DNA from: Clostridiales bacterium
GTDB taxonomy: Bacteria > Bacillota > Clostridia > Oscillospirales > Butyricicoccaceae
Direction: 5' to 3'
Assembly: GCA_004555915.1 (NCBI GenBank)
Contig: SFJM01000004.1
Span: 1 to 64,000 of the forward strand
DNA: 64,000 nt
In this document: piece after piece, positions 1-8,158 of the stretch
How positions within the stretch are numbered: position 1 is the first letter of the stretch
How the letters are laid out: each line of letters begins with the position of its first letter
The notes under the pieces: generated by a model
Seen by the model: the letters and a program-made list of their open reading frames with translations, nothing else
Databases searched by the model: none
Told to the model about the DNA's origin: nothing
Made by a program: the position numbers and the translations under genes

Positions 1-63
1 GTCATCGAGGGTGTCAGGCAGAAGGACTATCTGATTGCGATCAGTTCCCTGAATATATCCCAT
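1..63 (-). mobile_element. IS1182-type transposase, N-terminal fragment cut by the window edge
   Basis: Reading leftward from an ATG at 63, the 21 visible codons begin MGYIQGTDRNQ and continue LLPDTLDD. This is the characteristic N-terminus of IS1182-family DDE transposases. A GGAGGG ribosome binding site lies about 7 bases upstream of the ATG. Only the start of the gene is in the window, so it cannot be said whether the element is intact. No terminal inverted repeat could be placed with confidence in 64-300. The family call rests on recognition of this short N-terminus only. Confidence 0.7.
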
Positions 64-210
64 AACCGCGCCCTCCGTTGTGGTTTTGTTGCAATTATTA
101 TACCATATCCTGTAGCTCTATACCATCCTTTCCTTTAGTTTTCGGACAGTCTGCAAGTCAATTCGGAGGCATAATACTGACAAACATCAGCGGCTGAATT
201 TGTGCATAAA

Positions 211-251
211 GAAAACGACCATGCAGGAGCATTTCTACTCTTGCATGGTCG
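211..251 (-). terminator. Hairpin with T-rich tail between the transposase and the LysR gene
   Basis: CGACCATGCA (216-225) pairs perfectly with TGCATGGTCG (242-251). On the minus strand the stem is followed by TTTTC. It may end transcription of the LysR gene, whose stop codon is about 105 bases away, or it may belong to the insertion element and shield the transposase from read-through. The rest of 64-355 shows nothing recognisable. Confidence 0.55.
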
Positions 252-355
252 CTATTCCGTTTTGGCCCACTATCTGAAGGTGTCACTCAAAAATTCTCGT
301 CTTCTGAAAATCCCTAAGTTGCACCCTCAAACAGGAGAGCCTTTTTCTTGCCATA

Positions 356-1237
356 TTAATCCTCGAGACTTCTGCCGTACTGCGCACAGACATCAATAAA
401 CTGCTGCAGGCTGTTGCTAAGATATTTGTTTTTATGCCACACAATATTGAACTGACGTTCCAGTGAAGCATCGGCGACATGGATTTCCACCAGAGAACCG
501 GAACGCAGACGATCCGAAGCCAGCCGGCGGGAAATAACCGTCATGCCGAAGCCCATTTCCGTGCCGCGCAGAATCGCTTCACTGTTGTTGCATACCCACT
601 GGATATTGATATGCCCCATGGCAGTTTCAAATACGTCCCGGGTACCGCTTCCCTTTTCGCGCAGGATAAACGGAATATCCTGCAAATCTGCCAGACTGAC
701 GGCTTTTCTGCTGCCGAAGGGATTGTTGTCCCGGGCACAGACCAGCGCCAGCGGGTCATTCATCATAAACTGGGTGACCAGATCCGGACTGGTGATTTTG
801 CCTTCCACAATCGCCACATCCAGCTCACTTTTGAGCAGCATCTGTTCCATTACCCGTGTATTATCCACAACAACCTTGGGCGCCTGGTTACCGGTTTCTG
901 ACATGTACCGTCTGAGTGTATCTCCGAGAATGCAGGTTCCCACCGTGACCGTGGCGCCCACACGCAGCATATCCGATTCATCGGCATTTTTTAACCGCTG
1001 CTCCATTGCATCATACATGGACAGGATATGCCTTGCATACTCCCGCAGCTGTGTACCGGTTGCGGTAATGTACAGCCTGCGTCCCAGCCGTTCAAACAGG
1101 CGCACACCATACTGTTCCTCAATCTCACCAATGGTGCCGCTGACAGACGGCTGTGCAATATGCATTTTTTTTGCCGCTTCACTCATGCTTCCGCAATCGG
1201 CAACCGCCAGAAAAATCCGCAGGTTCCGTAAGGTCAT
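356..1237 (-). CDS. LysR-family transcriptional regulator
   Basis: This is a 293-residue protein of normal LysR length. The N-terminal 60 residues form the winged helix-turn-helix (start MTLRNLRIFLAVADCGS, then AAKKMHIAQPSVSG). Residues about 90-290 are the periplasmic-binding-protein-like effector domain. The effector is not predictable from sequence. It lies downstream of an HMGL-like aldolase gene on the same strand, separated by that gene's terminator, so it probably has its own promoter. A pair of 12-base repeats (1341-1352 and 1383-1394) overlaps and precedes that promoter, suggesting autoregulation. Its targets may include the aldolase gene or genes outside the window. Confidence 0.9.
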   Translation of the reverse strand: MTLRNLRIFLAVADCGSMSEAAKKMHIAQPSVSGTIGEIEEQYGVRLFERLGRRLYITATGTQLREYARHILSMYDAMEQRLKNADESDMLRVGATVTVGTCILGDTLRRYMSETGNQAPKVVVDNTRVMEQMLLKSELDVAIVEGKITSPDLVTQFMMNDPLALVCARDNNPFGSRKAVSLADLQDIPFILREKGSGTRDVFETAMGHINIQWVCNNSEAILRGTEMGFGMTVISRRLASDRLRSGSLVEIHVADASLERQFNIVWHKNKYLSNSLQQFIDVCAQYGRSLED

Positions 1238-1318
1238 CCTATATCATCTCCATCTGTCCGTCCATAACCAAAAGGCTGTATACCCCATCCCATATTATAA
1301 TTTTCTTATTATGACATT

Positions 1319-1394
1319 ATTATACAGCATATGTAACTTCTGCACAATGCACTTTTTTTACATAAATTGTTTTTTGTTAAGTTGCACAATGCAC
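1319..1394 (-). promoter_or_regulatory. LysR gene promoter with twin operator-like repeats
   Basis: On the minus strand TTGTGC (1347-1342), 17 bases, then TATAAT (1324-1319) makes a sigma-A promoter. Its -35 lies inside GTGCATTGTGCA (1352-1341). An identical 12-mer lies at 1394-1383. The two copies are 42 bases apart, close to four helical turns, so they face the same side of the helix. This fits a regulator binding site, most simply for the LysR protein encoded just downstream; that link is an inference. Confidence 0.55.
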
Positions 1395-1418
1395 AAAAAA
1401 TCACGCTTCCACGCAACA

Positions 1419-1450
1419 AAAAACGCCATGCAGGAGTTTCCCCGCATGGC
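1419..1450 (-). terminator. Intrinsic terminator of the HMGL-like aldolase gene
   Basis: GCCATGC (1425-1431) pairs with GCATGGC (1444-1450). On the minus strand the stem is followed by GTTTTTTG. It lies about 20 bases past the stop codon at 1472. Confidence 0.8.
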
Positions 1451-1471
1451 ATTCTGTTTTTTTCAATATGC

Positions 1472-2446
1472 TTATTCCTGATCCAGATCCAGATAGAACC
1501 GGACATAATCCTGACGCTTCTCTTTGGTGAAGCTGATGGCAGAACGCGGATGCATGTTCAGCCGTCCGGTCAGCAGGTAGGCTGTGTTATAGCCCCACTG
1601 TACGCCTTCTTCACGCAGCTTGTCCATATGTTTTTCCAGAAAACGCAGTACCGGCGGCAGCTGATACCGTGGGTTCTTCAAAAAGCCCAGCAGCTGCTCC
1701 AGCATACAGTTGCCGGCACCGCGGCCCATACCATTCATGGTAGCGTCCAGCATGCTGACACCCACCGAGCAGGCCTCAATGGTATTGGCAAACGCCAGCA
1801 TCTGGTTGTTGTGCGCATGGATGCCAACCTGCTTGCCGTATTTGTCCATATGCTCCAGATACATTTCAGACATGGCAGAAACTTCCTCCGGATACAGTGC
1901 GCCGTAGCTGTCCACCAGGTAAACCGCATTGGCCGGGCTTTCGCCTACCATATCCAGTGCAGCCTGCAGGTCCTCCTTGCGTGCCTTGGAGATTGCCATG
2001 ATGTTGCAGGTGGTCTCATAGCCCATCTTTGCGCAGTGCTCAATCATTTCAATGGCAGCCGGCATGGTGTTGATATAGGTTGCAACACGGATCAGGTCCA
2101 CCGGGCTGTTGCTGCGCTCCACAATATCACGCTTATAGTTGGTTCGACCCACGTCTGCCATAACGGCAATTTTCAGGTCGGTATCGTTGTCGCCAACGAT
2201 GTCATAAATATCCTGGTCATCGCAGAACTTCCATTTGCCGAACTCCTCCGGGTCAAACAGGTCCTTGGATGCCTTATAGCCGAATTCCATGTAATCCAGT
2301 CCTGCCTCCAGATTGGTCTGGTACAGGTCACGGATAAACTGGTCGTCAAAATAAAAATTATTGCACAGGCCGCCGTCACGGATGGTGGCGTCTACCACGC
2401 TGATATCCTTGCGGTAGGTCAGCAGATTGCCTTTTTTGGGTGCCAT
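1472..2446 (-). CDS. HMGL-like (pyruvate carboxyltransferase-fold) aldolase
   Basis: This 324-residue TIM-barrel protein belongs to the HMG-CoA lyase / DRE-TIM superfamily. Seen directly: the divalent-metal and catalytic signature DATIRDGG (residues 19-26), the DSYG motif near 179-182, and the metal-binding IHAHN with His210 and His212. These match acyl-group aldolases such as 4-hydroxy-2-oxovalerate aldolase, but it is shorter than isopropylmalate synthase and lacks the LeuA regulatory domain. The substrate cannot be assigned. Clostridial homologues are often mislabelled in databases. The start has a GAGGGG site about 10 bases upstream. It is a single-gene unit between its own promoter and terminator, followed by the LysR gene. 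Confidence 0.75.
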   Translation of the reverse strand: MAPKKGNLLTYRKDISVVDATIRDGGLCNNFYFDDQFIRDLYQTNLEAGLDYMEFGYKASKDLFDPEEFGKWKFCDDQDIYDIVGDNDTDLKIAVMADVGRTNYKRDIVERSNSPVDLIRVATYINTMPAAIEMIEHCAKMGYETTCNIMAISKARKEDLQAALDMVGESPANAVYLVDSYGALYPEEVSAMSEMYLEHMDKYGKQVGIHAHNNQMLAFANTIEACSVGVSMLDATMNGMGRGAGNCMLEQLLGFLKNPRYQLPPVLRFLEKHMDKLREEGVQWGYNTAYLLTGRLNMHPRSAISFTKEKRQDYVRFYLDLDQE

Positions 2447-2483
2447 AGTAAAAAATCCCCTCTCTTTTACTTTCGTAGATTAA

Positions 2484-2512
2484 ACTGTAACCGAGTAAAT
2501 TATCATTGTCAG
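2484..2512 (-). promoter_or_regulatory. Promoter of the HMGL-like aldolase gene
   Basis: On the minus strand CTGACA (2512-2507), 17 bases, then TACAGT (2489-2484), about 40 bases before the start codon. Confidence 0.5.
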
Positions 2513-2542
2513 AAAACAGCCTCCTGCACAACGGCAGGAGGC
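2511..2542 (-). terminator. Terminator of tsf
   Basis: GCCTCCTGC (2519-2527) and GCAGGAGGC (2534-2542) form a 9-bp stem, followed on the minus strand by TGTTTTC. It lies about 35 bases after the tsf stop. Confidence 0.75.
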
Positions 2543-2576
2543 CGCGGATCATGCTTTCAGTTATCGAAAGGCAGAC

Positions 2577-3509
2577 TTACTTTGCCATAGAAGCAACTTC
2601 TGCAGCGAAGTCGTCCTGCTTCTTTTCAATGCCTTCGCCCTTCTCGTAACGGGTGTACTTAGCCAGCTTGATGGTGCCACCCAGTTCCTTTGCTACAGCA
2701 GCGATGTGCTTTTCAACAGAAACCTTGTTTTCCTTAACAAAAGCCTGCTGCAGGAGGCAGTTCTCCTCGTAGTACTTGCCGATACGGCCCATAACCATCT
2801 TCTCGATGATCTGCTGCGGCTTCGGCTTAGCAGCGGTCTTGTTCTCTTCCATAGCCTGAGCCAGCAGGATTTCCTTCTCCTTGTCCAGCGTAGCCTGGTC
2901 AACATCGGACTTGTCCATGAACAGCGGGCGCATTGCAGCAGCCTGCATGCCGATGTCCTTGCCCAGCTCAGCAACAGCAGCGTTGCCCTTCAGGTTGTCG
3001 GATACTTCCAGAGCTACCAGAACGCCGATAACGCCGCCCATGTGGGTGTAGCCAACGTTTACGGTAGTCTCGTCGTAACGCTCGAAACGACGGATCTGCA
3101 GGTTCTCGCCGATGGTCAGAACCTTGTCCTGCAGTGCGCCTGCAACGTCGGTATCGCCCATCTTGCAAGCCTTCAGTGCTTCAACGTCTGCCGGATTCTC
3201 AGCGATAACAACCTTTGCAACATCAGAAGCGAACTTCTGGAAGTCAGCGTTCTTTGCAACGAAGTCGGTCTCGGAGTTAACCTCAACGATTGCAGCAGCG
3301 CCGCACTCGTCGCAAACTTCGATGCTTACAATGCCTTCAGCAGCAATACGGCTAGCCTTCTTGGCAGCCTTAGCCAGGCCCTTTTCACGCAGAATTTCTA
3401 CTGCCTTGTCGAAGTCACCGTCAGCTTCGGTCAGTGCCTTCTTGCAGTCCATCATACCAACATTGGTCTGCTCGCGCAGAGCCTTAACATCCTTTGCAGT
3501 AAATGCCAT
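2577..3509 (-). CDS. tsf: Translation elongation factor Ts
   Basis: The 310-residue protein is full length for EF-Ts, which recycles EF-Tu by exchanging GDP for GTP. The N-terminal UBA-like region (MAFTAKDVKALREQTNVGMM) and the core motif SETDFVAKN are present. An LAKYTRYEKGEG stretch near the C-terminus is typical of the family. A GGGAGGA site precedes the ATG. It follows rpsB on the same strand with a GC-rich hairpin between them. The pyrH and frr genes that often follow are absent here; tsf ends at its own terminator. Confidence 0.98.
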   Translation of the reverse strand: MAFTAKDVKALREQTNVGMMDCKKALTEADGDFDKAVEILREKGLAKAAKKASRIAAEGIVSIEVCDECGAAAIVEVNSETDFVAKNADFQKFASDVAKVVIAENPADVEALKACKMGDTDVAGALQDKVLTIGENLQIRRFERYDETTVNVGYTHMGGVIGVLVALEVSDNLKGNAAVAELGKDIGMQAAAMRPLFMDKSDVDQATLDKEKEILLAQAMEENKTAAKPKPQQIIEKMVMGRIGKYYEENCLLQQAFVKENKVSVEKHIAAVAKELGGTIKLAKYTRYEKGEGIEKKQDDFAAEVASMAK

Positions 3510-3546
3510 GATGTGTGTCCTCCCTGGTTATTTTCCGTTTTTTGTG

Positions 3547-3576
3547 AAAAAAGCCCGCCCGATCAACGCGGCGGGC
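3547..3576 (-). terminator. Attenuator-like terminator between rpsB and tsf
   Basis: GCCCGCC (3553-3559) and GGCGGGC (3570-3576) form a strong stem followed on the minus strand by six T. It sits in the 95-base gap between rpsB and tsf and would lower tsf expression relative to rpsB. A partial terminator at this spot is also known from E. coli. Confidence 0.75.
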
Positions 3577-3604
3577 TTTTCCTGATATCATTTAAAATAA
3601 AAGC

Positions 3605-4330
3605 TTATTCAGCAGCCTTTTCCTCTGCCTCTTCAGAAGCGAGCTGTTCGCCCTGCTTGCCTTCCAGAACAGCGTTAGCCATGGTAGAAGAGATCAGCTT
3701 GATCGCGCGGATTGCGTCATCATTGCCCGGGATAACATAGTCAACTTCATCCGGATCACAGTTGGTATCAACGATAGCTACTACCGGAATCTTCAGCTTG
3801 CGAGCCTCTGCAATTGCATTCTTTTCCTTGCGCGGATCAACAACGAACATAGCGCCCGGCAGCTTCTTCATGTCCTTTACGCCGCCCAGATACTTCTCCA
3901 GCTTGGCAATCTCCAGCTGCAGCTTGATAACTTCCTTCTTCGGCAGCAGATCAAAGGTGCCGTCTTCCTGCATCTTCTTCAGCTGGTTCAGACGAGCGAT
4001 ACGGGTACGCATGGTGCTGAAGTTGGTCAGCATGCCGCCCAGCCATCTTGCGTTTACATAGTACATGCCAGCACGCTCAGCTTCCTCACGGATTGCGTCC
4101 TGTGCCTGCTTCTTGGTGCCAACGAACAGAATGGATTCGCCTGCAGCAGCGGTATCACGAACGAAGAAGTAAGCTTCCTCCAGCTTCTTAACGGTCTTTG
4201 CCAGATCGATAATATAGATACCGTTTCTCTCGGTGAAAATGTACTGAGCCATTTTCGGGTTCCATCTTCTGGTCTGATGACCGAAGTGCACGCCTGCTTC
4301 CAGCAGCTGCTTCATAGAAATAACTGACAT
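3605..4330 (-). CDS. rpsB: 30S ribosomal protein S2
   Basis: The 241-residue protein begins MSVISMKQLLEAGVHFGHQ, the classic S2 start, and carries RRWNPKM and the GGMLTNF motif. Translation in frame could extend 47 codons further upstream, but that extension resembles no S2 and the ATG at 4330 has TAAGGAGG immediately upstream, so this start is chosen. The C-terminal end is rich in Glu and Ala. S2 binds the 30S back side and is needed for S1 recruitment. It is first in the rpsB-tsf operon and has a leader of about 110 bases with a hairpin. Confidence 0.98.
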   Translation of the reverse strand: MSVISMKQLLEAGVHFGHQTRRWNPKMAQYIFTERNGIYIIDLAKTVKKLEEAYFFVRDTAAAGESILFVGTKKQAQDAIREEAERAGMYYVNARWLGGMLTNFSTMRTRIARLNQLKKMQEDGTFDLLPKKEVIKLQLEIAKLEKYLGGVKDMKKLPGAMFVVDPRKEKNAIAEARKLKIPVVAIVDTNCDPDEVDYVIPGNDDAIRAIKLISSTMANAVLEGKQGEQLASEEAEEKAAE

Positions 4331-4488
4331 TGAAATGTCCTCCTTAGTTTTTTCCTCCACATCGTTCCATCTGGCAGCGACCCTGCATTCTATGCCTGCA
4401 GGGCACCACGCCGCTTTACGCGATGTGTGTGTATTTTTCATACCAGATGATTTTATCATATGCAATGTCAAAACGCAAGAGAAACTTT
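4331..4488 (-). promoter_or_regulatory. rpsB leader with hairpin and tentative promoter
   Basis: A candidate promoter on the minus strand is TTGCGT (4478-4473), 17 bases, then TAAAAT (4455-4450). The transcribed leader contains CCCTGCA (4381-4387) pairing with TGCAGGG (4397-4403). A structured leader could serve autogenous control by S2, as is common for ribosomal operons. A better-looking TTGACA at 4471-4466 has no -10 at a usable distance. Confidence 0.4.
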
Positions 4489-4791
4489 TTATTTTTTCTC
4501 AAAAAAATCCTTTTTCTCCCGCCTGTGCTCACAGTCCGGGGAAAAATTTGTCAAAATGATGTCATCTCCGATACGGCAGATGGCATCCCATGGGATGACG
4601 AAATCCTCCCGTCTGCCCAGATGCCGGAGCTTTGCCCGCCCCGGCACCACAATGGCGACCAGCCGCCCGGAACAGGTATCAATTTCCACATCGTTGACAT
4701 ACCCCAGCCGGCTGCCGTCACAGACGCTGATGACTTCCTTGCATCGCAAATCCACAATACGGCAACAGGATGGCTGCGGAAAGTCCCGCAT
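4489..4791 (-). CDS. YlmC/YmxH-family PRC-barrel sporulation protein
   Basis: This 100-residue protein carries a PRC-barrel-like fold with the pattern DLRCKEVISV, GSRLGYVNDVEID and a DxIxxIGDDIIL end, matching YlmC/YmxH proteins conserved in endospore formers. Their exact role is unknown. It starts 1 base after the stop of the upstream polysaccharide deacetylase gene, so the two are translationally linked, in an operon amidase-deacetylase-ylmC. The C-terminus is a short charged tail (EKKDFFEKK). Confidence 0.8.
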   Translation of the reverse strand: MRDFPQPSCCRIVDLRCKEVISVCDGSRLGYVNDVEIDTCSGRLVAIVVPGRAKLRHLGRREDFVIPWDAICRIGDDIILTNFSPDCEHRREKKDFFEKK

Positions 4792-4792
4792 G

Positions 4793-5686
4793 TCAGCTCA
4801 CCTCCTCCAGTTGTCCCAGTACCTTCTGCCAGAACTGTTCGCTGCTGATCCGTCCGTCACGATTGTATCGCCGGATGTTTTTCAGGCTTGCCGCATCCCG
4901 TGTGATGCAGGTAATTCCCTCCTCACAGCTGAGGGACGCCACAAAACCGTATTCCTGTACCAGCGCATCGGTCTCCGCATTGCGTGCGCCATAGGGATAG
5001 GTATAGCACACCGGCGGTGAAATCCCGATGGAGCGAAACAGCTCCTGTGCCTTCCGGGTATCCTCAAAGAAAATATTGCGATACGTGGCTTCATCTTCCC
5101 CACTCTTGCGCAGGCAGCCGCGACGTGGCGTGAGTTCATGGAAATCATCGGAATGGTTCTGTATTTCCACCACGCCGGATGCTGCCATTTCCTGCAGTTC
5201 CCCGCTGGTACAGTACGACCATACCTCATGCTCCTCCGGGTCATCGGTCTCGGTAAACTGCTCCACCAGCGTGCCCACCGGCGACAGCACCGCCTGCATG
5301 CCATATTTTTGCAGCAGCGGATAAGCATTGCGGTAATTGTTATAATACCCGTCATCAAAGGTGAGCATCACCGGCTTTTCGGGCAGCGGTGTCCCGTTTT
5401 CCACATGGGACACCAGATCTCCCACCACGACGGTCTCATAGCCATGCTGTGACAGCCACTGCAAATCCTTCTCCAGCATGGATGGGGAAATCACATATTC
5501 CCCCGGAGACTCTCCCTGATCCGTCACGCTGTGATACATGGCGACCGGCAGCGGCACGGCGGTATCCTGTGCGGAGACCGGTCTGGCCAGCCTCTGTTCC
5601 ATACTGGCCCCCACAACAGCAAACAGGATCAGTCCCGCTAAAAAGGCAGCCTCCAGCCGCCATTGCCCTTTTTTGGGTTTTCTCAA
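4793..5686 (-). CDS. Membrane-anchored polysaccharide deacetylase (NodB domain)
   Basis: This 297-residue protein has an N-terminal signal anchor (residues about 10-28) and then a NodB carbohydrate esterase family 4 domain. The catalytic TFDDG lies at 109-113. The metal-binding histidines are His178 and His183 in NHSDDFH. A TYPYG motif near 235 completes the site. It probably removes acetyl groups from peptidoglycan or another wall polymer outside the membrane. The start is TTG, preceded by a GGTGGAAGG site; no ATG in frame would retain the membrane anchor. It lies 15 bases after the amidase gene and directly before ylmC, so all three likely act on the cell wall, perhaps during sporulation. 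Confidence 0.88.
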   Translation of the reverse strand: MRKPKKGQWRLEAAFLAGLILFAVVGASMEQRLARPVSAQDTAVPLPVAMYHSVTDQGESPGEYVISPSMLEKDLQWLSQHGYETVVVGDLVSHVENGTPLPEKPVMLTFDDGYYNNYRNAYPLLQKYGMQAVLSPVGTLVEQFTETDDPEEHEVWSYCTSGELQEMAASGVVEIQNHSDDFHELTPRRGCLRKSGEDEATYRNIFFEDTRKAQELFRSIGISPPVCYTYPYGARNAETDALVQEYGFVASLSCEEGITCITRDAASLKNIRRYNRDGRISSEQFWQKVLGQLEEVS

Positions 5687-5701
5687 AGCCTTCCACCATC
5701 C

Positions 5702-6247
5702 TTAGGCCTGTCGGAATGGCACGCCAAAATAATCTGCCACCGATACCGACAGGTTTCTGGCAATATCCCGGATATTGCCGCGAATCCAGTTGGCATCATC
5801 CGGATTGTCATGATAGGCAATTTCAATCAGAACAGCCGGCGCGGCTGTCCGTCGCAGCTCCGCAAGCCGTGTGGTGGGTATCACATCCACCAGCTGCGGC
5901 GTGGGGGAAATCAGGCTGAAATTGTTGGCAAAAATATCCGCCGCCCGGGCTCCCTGCGTACTGCCGGTGTAATAATATACGTCCGTCCCCCGCAGCTGCC
6001 CGGACAGTTCCTCCGGTGCGGCATTGGAATGGATTGCCAGATGCAAATCCGCATTTGCCGCATTGGATTTCTGTGCACTGGTCAGCGCGGTATCCTCCGT
6101 GGTGTTGCGGACAACATTAATTCCAGAAGCCTGTAAATACGGTACCATTTCGTCGGCAATCCGGTTCATATAATACTCTTCACTGCCCGCGCCATCGTAA
6201 AACAGATTATATTCCTGTGTGGACGGACTGAGAAATACCGTTGGCAT
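5702..6247 (-). CDS. N-acetylmuramoyl-L-alanine amidase (Amidase_3), short form
   Basis: The 181 residues are essentially one Amidase_3 domain. Conserved features are Glu23/Glu24 (EEYYMN), HLAIHSNA with His73, and the catalytic VLIEIAYHDN with Glu142. The first zinc-ligand motif (usually GHGG) is replaced by SPSTQEYN, a variant seen in some clostridial amidases. No signal peptide or wall-binding domain is present, so export would need another route or lysis. A GGGGAG site precedes the ATG. It is the first gene of the amidase-deacetylase-ylmC operon and lies just past the hydrogenase terminator. Confidence 0.82.
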   Translation of the reverse strand: MPTVFLSPSTQEYNLFYDGAGSEEYYMNRIADEMVPYLQASGINVVRNTTEDTALTSAQKSNAANADLHLAIHSNAAPEELSGQLRGTDVYYYTGSTQGARAADIFANNFSLISPTPQLVDVIPTTRLAELRRTAAPAVLIEIAYHDNPDDANWIRGNIRDIARNLSVSVADYFGVPFRQA

Positions 6248-6312
6248 AGCATGCTCCCCTTTCCGGATAATATCTCTCCCATCCTATGCGCGGGACTGGC
6301 TGTTGAACACAG

Positions 6313-6345
6313 AAAAAAACCGCCGGAGGACAACGTCTCCGGCGG
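6313..6345 (-). terminator. Terminator of the [FeFe] hydrogenase gene
   Basis: CCGCCGGAG (6320-6328) pairs with CTCCGGCGG (6337-6345), followed on the minus strand by seven T. A textbook intrinsic terminator about 30 bases after the stop. Confidence 0.92.
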
Positions 6346-6373
6346 CATATAGGGAAATTTAGAAAGAAGATTC

Positions 6374-7801
6374 TCAGAACTTGGTTTCGTAGCTGCCAAT
6401 GGACATATTAATGCTTTCCTTCTCGCTGGTCTTTGCGAACTGGTCGAGCGTCATCTTATCCTTCGGGGAATGGCTGATAACACCAGCACCATTGATGCAG
6501 CCGCCTTCACAGGCCATGCCTTCAATAAAGTTCTCGGCAAGACGGCCCATCTTTGCCTTGAGCAGCGCAACCTTGCACTGTTCAATGCCGCTGCACACTG
6601 CTGCCTTGGGAACAAAATCCACATTCTGTTCCTTTGCACTCTGTACAACTGCTTCGGTCAGACCACCGGAACGGCCAAAGACACGTCCATAATAGGATGC
6701 ATCGGTCATCGGCTGATTGCTCTGCTCTTCCGGCGGGAAGCCTGCGGCATCCAACAGTGCCTGCAGCTCCTCAAAGGTAATGACACAGTCGATCCACGGC
6801 TTGACGCTGTCCAGCTTCTGCTCATATTTCTTCGCGGTGCAAGGGCCAATAAAGACAGTTTTAACAGGCCATGCACTGTTTTCCTTGATATATTTACCCA
6901 GCTCTGCCATCGGAGAGAGGTTGTGGGAAATATGCTCCGCCATTTCCGGCATATGCTGCTTGATATAGCGTACAAACGCCGGGCAGCAGGAGGAGGTCAG
7001 GAAGCCCTTTTCCACCAGCTCCTGTGTTTCCTTCTTGGCAACCATATCTGCACCCAGCGCTGCTTCTACAACGTCATGGAAGCCCAGGTTGCGCAGCGCC
7101 TGCTTTACCTGTCCGAGAGAGGCATTCTGAAACTGGGATGCAATTGCCGGAGCAACGATTGCCACGGTATAGTAACCGCGATGATCCGCCTGCTTAATCA
7201 GGTTGATGGCATCGACAATATAGGAATTATCCACTACTGCGCCAAAGGGGCACTGGCTCACACAGGCGCCGCAGTTGATACATTTATCATAGTTGATTTC
7301 CGCCTTCTGCTGGTCGTTCATCTTAATTGCGCCAATCTTGCAGGCACGCTCACAGGGACGGACATTTTCGGTAATCGCGCCATAGGGACATGCCTTTGCA
7401 CAGCGTCCGCAATGGATGCACTTATCCGGATCAATTTCCGCCTTGCCGTCCTTGCCCTTGGTGATGGCACCCTTCGGGCAGGCCTTCATGCAGCGATGTG
7501 CCAGACAGCCACGGCAGGCATTGCTGACGGTATAACGGTCAACCGGGCATTCATCGCAGGCAATATCAATGACCTGAATCACGTTGCTGCCGCGCTCACC
7601 ACCCAGTACGTTATGTACACGCTCACTGATGATCGCACGTTCCTTATATACGCAGCAGCGCATGGTCGGCTTCTTTCCCGGTATAACCTCCAGCGGTACA
7701 GAGTAATATACATCGTCCATTTTCTCATTCAGGGCATGCTCCGCAACCGCGCGCAATACCTTATATTTGATCATCTGGACGTCAGTTTCAAAATTTCTCA
7801 T
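6374..7801 (-). CDS. Monomeric [FeFe] hydrogenase, group B type
   Basis: This 475-residue enzyme reduces protons or oxidises hydrogen with ferredoxin. N-terminal cysteine clusters include CRGCLAHRCMKACP (96-109), CIHCGRCAKACP (128-139), CERAC (150-154) and CINCGACVSQCP (174-185). The H-cluster motifs are TSSCCPAFV (L1, 269-277), FIGPCTAKK (L2, about 317-325) and EGMACEGGC (L3, 427-435). The L1 form TSCCPAFV rather than TSCSPGW is characteristic of group B. It has a consensus promoter and its own terminator, so it is a single-gene unit. The maturation genes hydE, hydF and hydG are not in the window. Confidence 0.93.
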   Translation of the reverse strand: MRNFETDVQMIKYKVLRAVAEHALNEKMDDVYYSVPLEVIPGKKPTMRCCVYKERAIISERVHNVLGGERGSNVIQVIDIACDECPVDRYTVSNACRGCLAHRCMKACPKGAITKGKDGKAEIDPDKCIHCGRCAKACPYGAITENVRPCERACKIGAIKMNDQQKAEINYDKCINCGACVSQCPFGAVVDNSYIVDAINLIKQADHRGYYTVAIVAPAIASQFQNASLGQVKQALRNLGFHDVVEAALGADMVAKKETQELVEKGFLTSSCCPAFVRYIKQHMPEMAEHISHNLSPMAELGKYIKENSAWPVKTVFIGPCTAKKYEQKLDSVKPWIDCVITFEELQALLDAAGFPPEEQSNQPMTDASYYGRVFGRSGGLTEAVVQSAKEQNVDFVPKAAVCSGIEQCKVALLKAKMGRLAENFIEGMACEGGCINGAGVISHSPKDKMTLDQFAKTSEKESINMSIGSYETKF

Positions 7802-7857
7802 GGACGCTTCTCCCTCTCCCAGAAAAAATGAAAGTTTGTCGTATTCTTAACAAAAGC

Positions 7858-7886
7858 ATTGTATCGTAACAACGCATCAATGTCAA
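7858..7886 (-). promoter_or_regulatory. Promoter of the [FeFe] hydrogenase gene
   Basis: On the minus strand TTGACA (7886-7881), 17 bases, then TACAAT (7863-7858), about 55 bases before the start codon. Confidence 0.82.
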
Positions 7887-8158
7887 ACGGGGAATACCCA
7901 CCCCCTGTCAGTACGAATGATGACATGTTGTGTAGTCTTTGATTACTTGTTTTGACTTTTCGGTTTCAAACATGTCCAGTATTGGAACAAACCGCCCTTC
8001 CTTATGTGTATTTCACATAATTTTTTCGTTTAATCTTTGTAAATTTGTGACAATTTTCATGTTTTTGTCAAATTTCCGTCATAAAGAAAATTCCACGACA
8101 CCATTCCCGGCATATTCCGCCATGCCTGTCAACGGGCCTTTCCTGCTAAAATGCAATA
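7887..8158. other. AT-rich intergenic stretch, no gene seen
   Basis: Between the hydrogenase promoter and the fumarase terminator. Several T-rich tracts but no open frame with a ribosome binding site, no RNA gene and no repeat could be recognised. Confidence 0.6.

Noticed and set aside
4466..4471. TTGACA as the rpsB -35 on the minus strand
   Set aside because: No -10-like hexamer lies 16-18 bases downstream; the nearest candidates are 5-8 or over 22 bases away.
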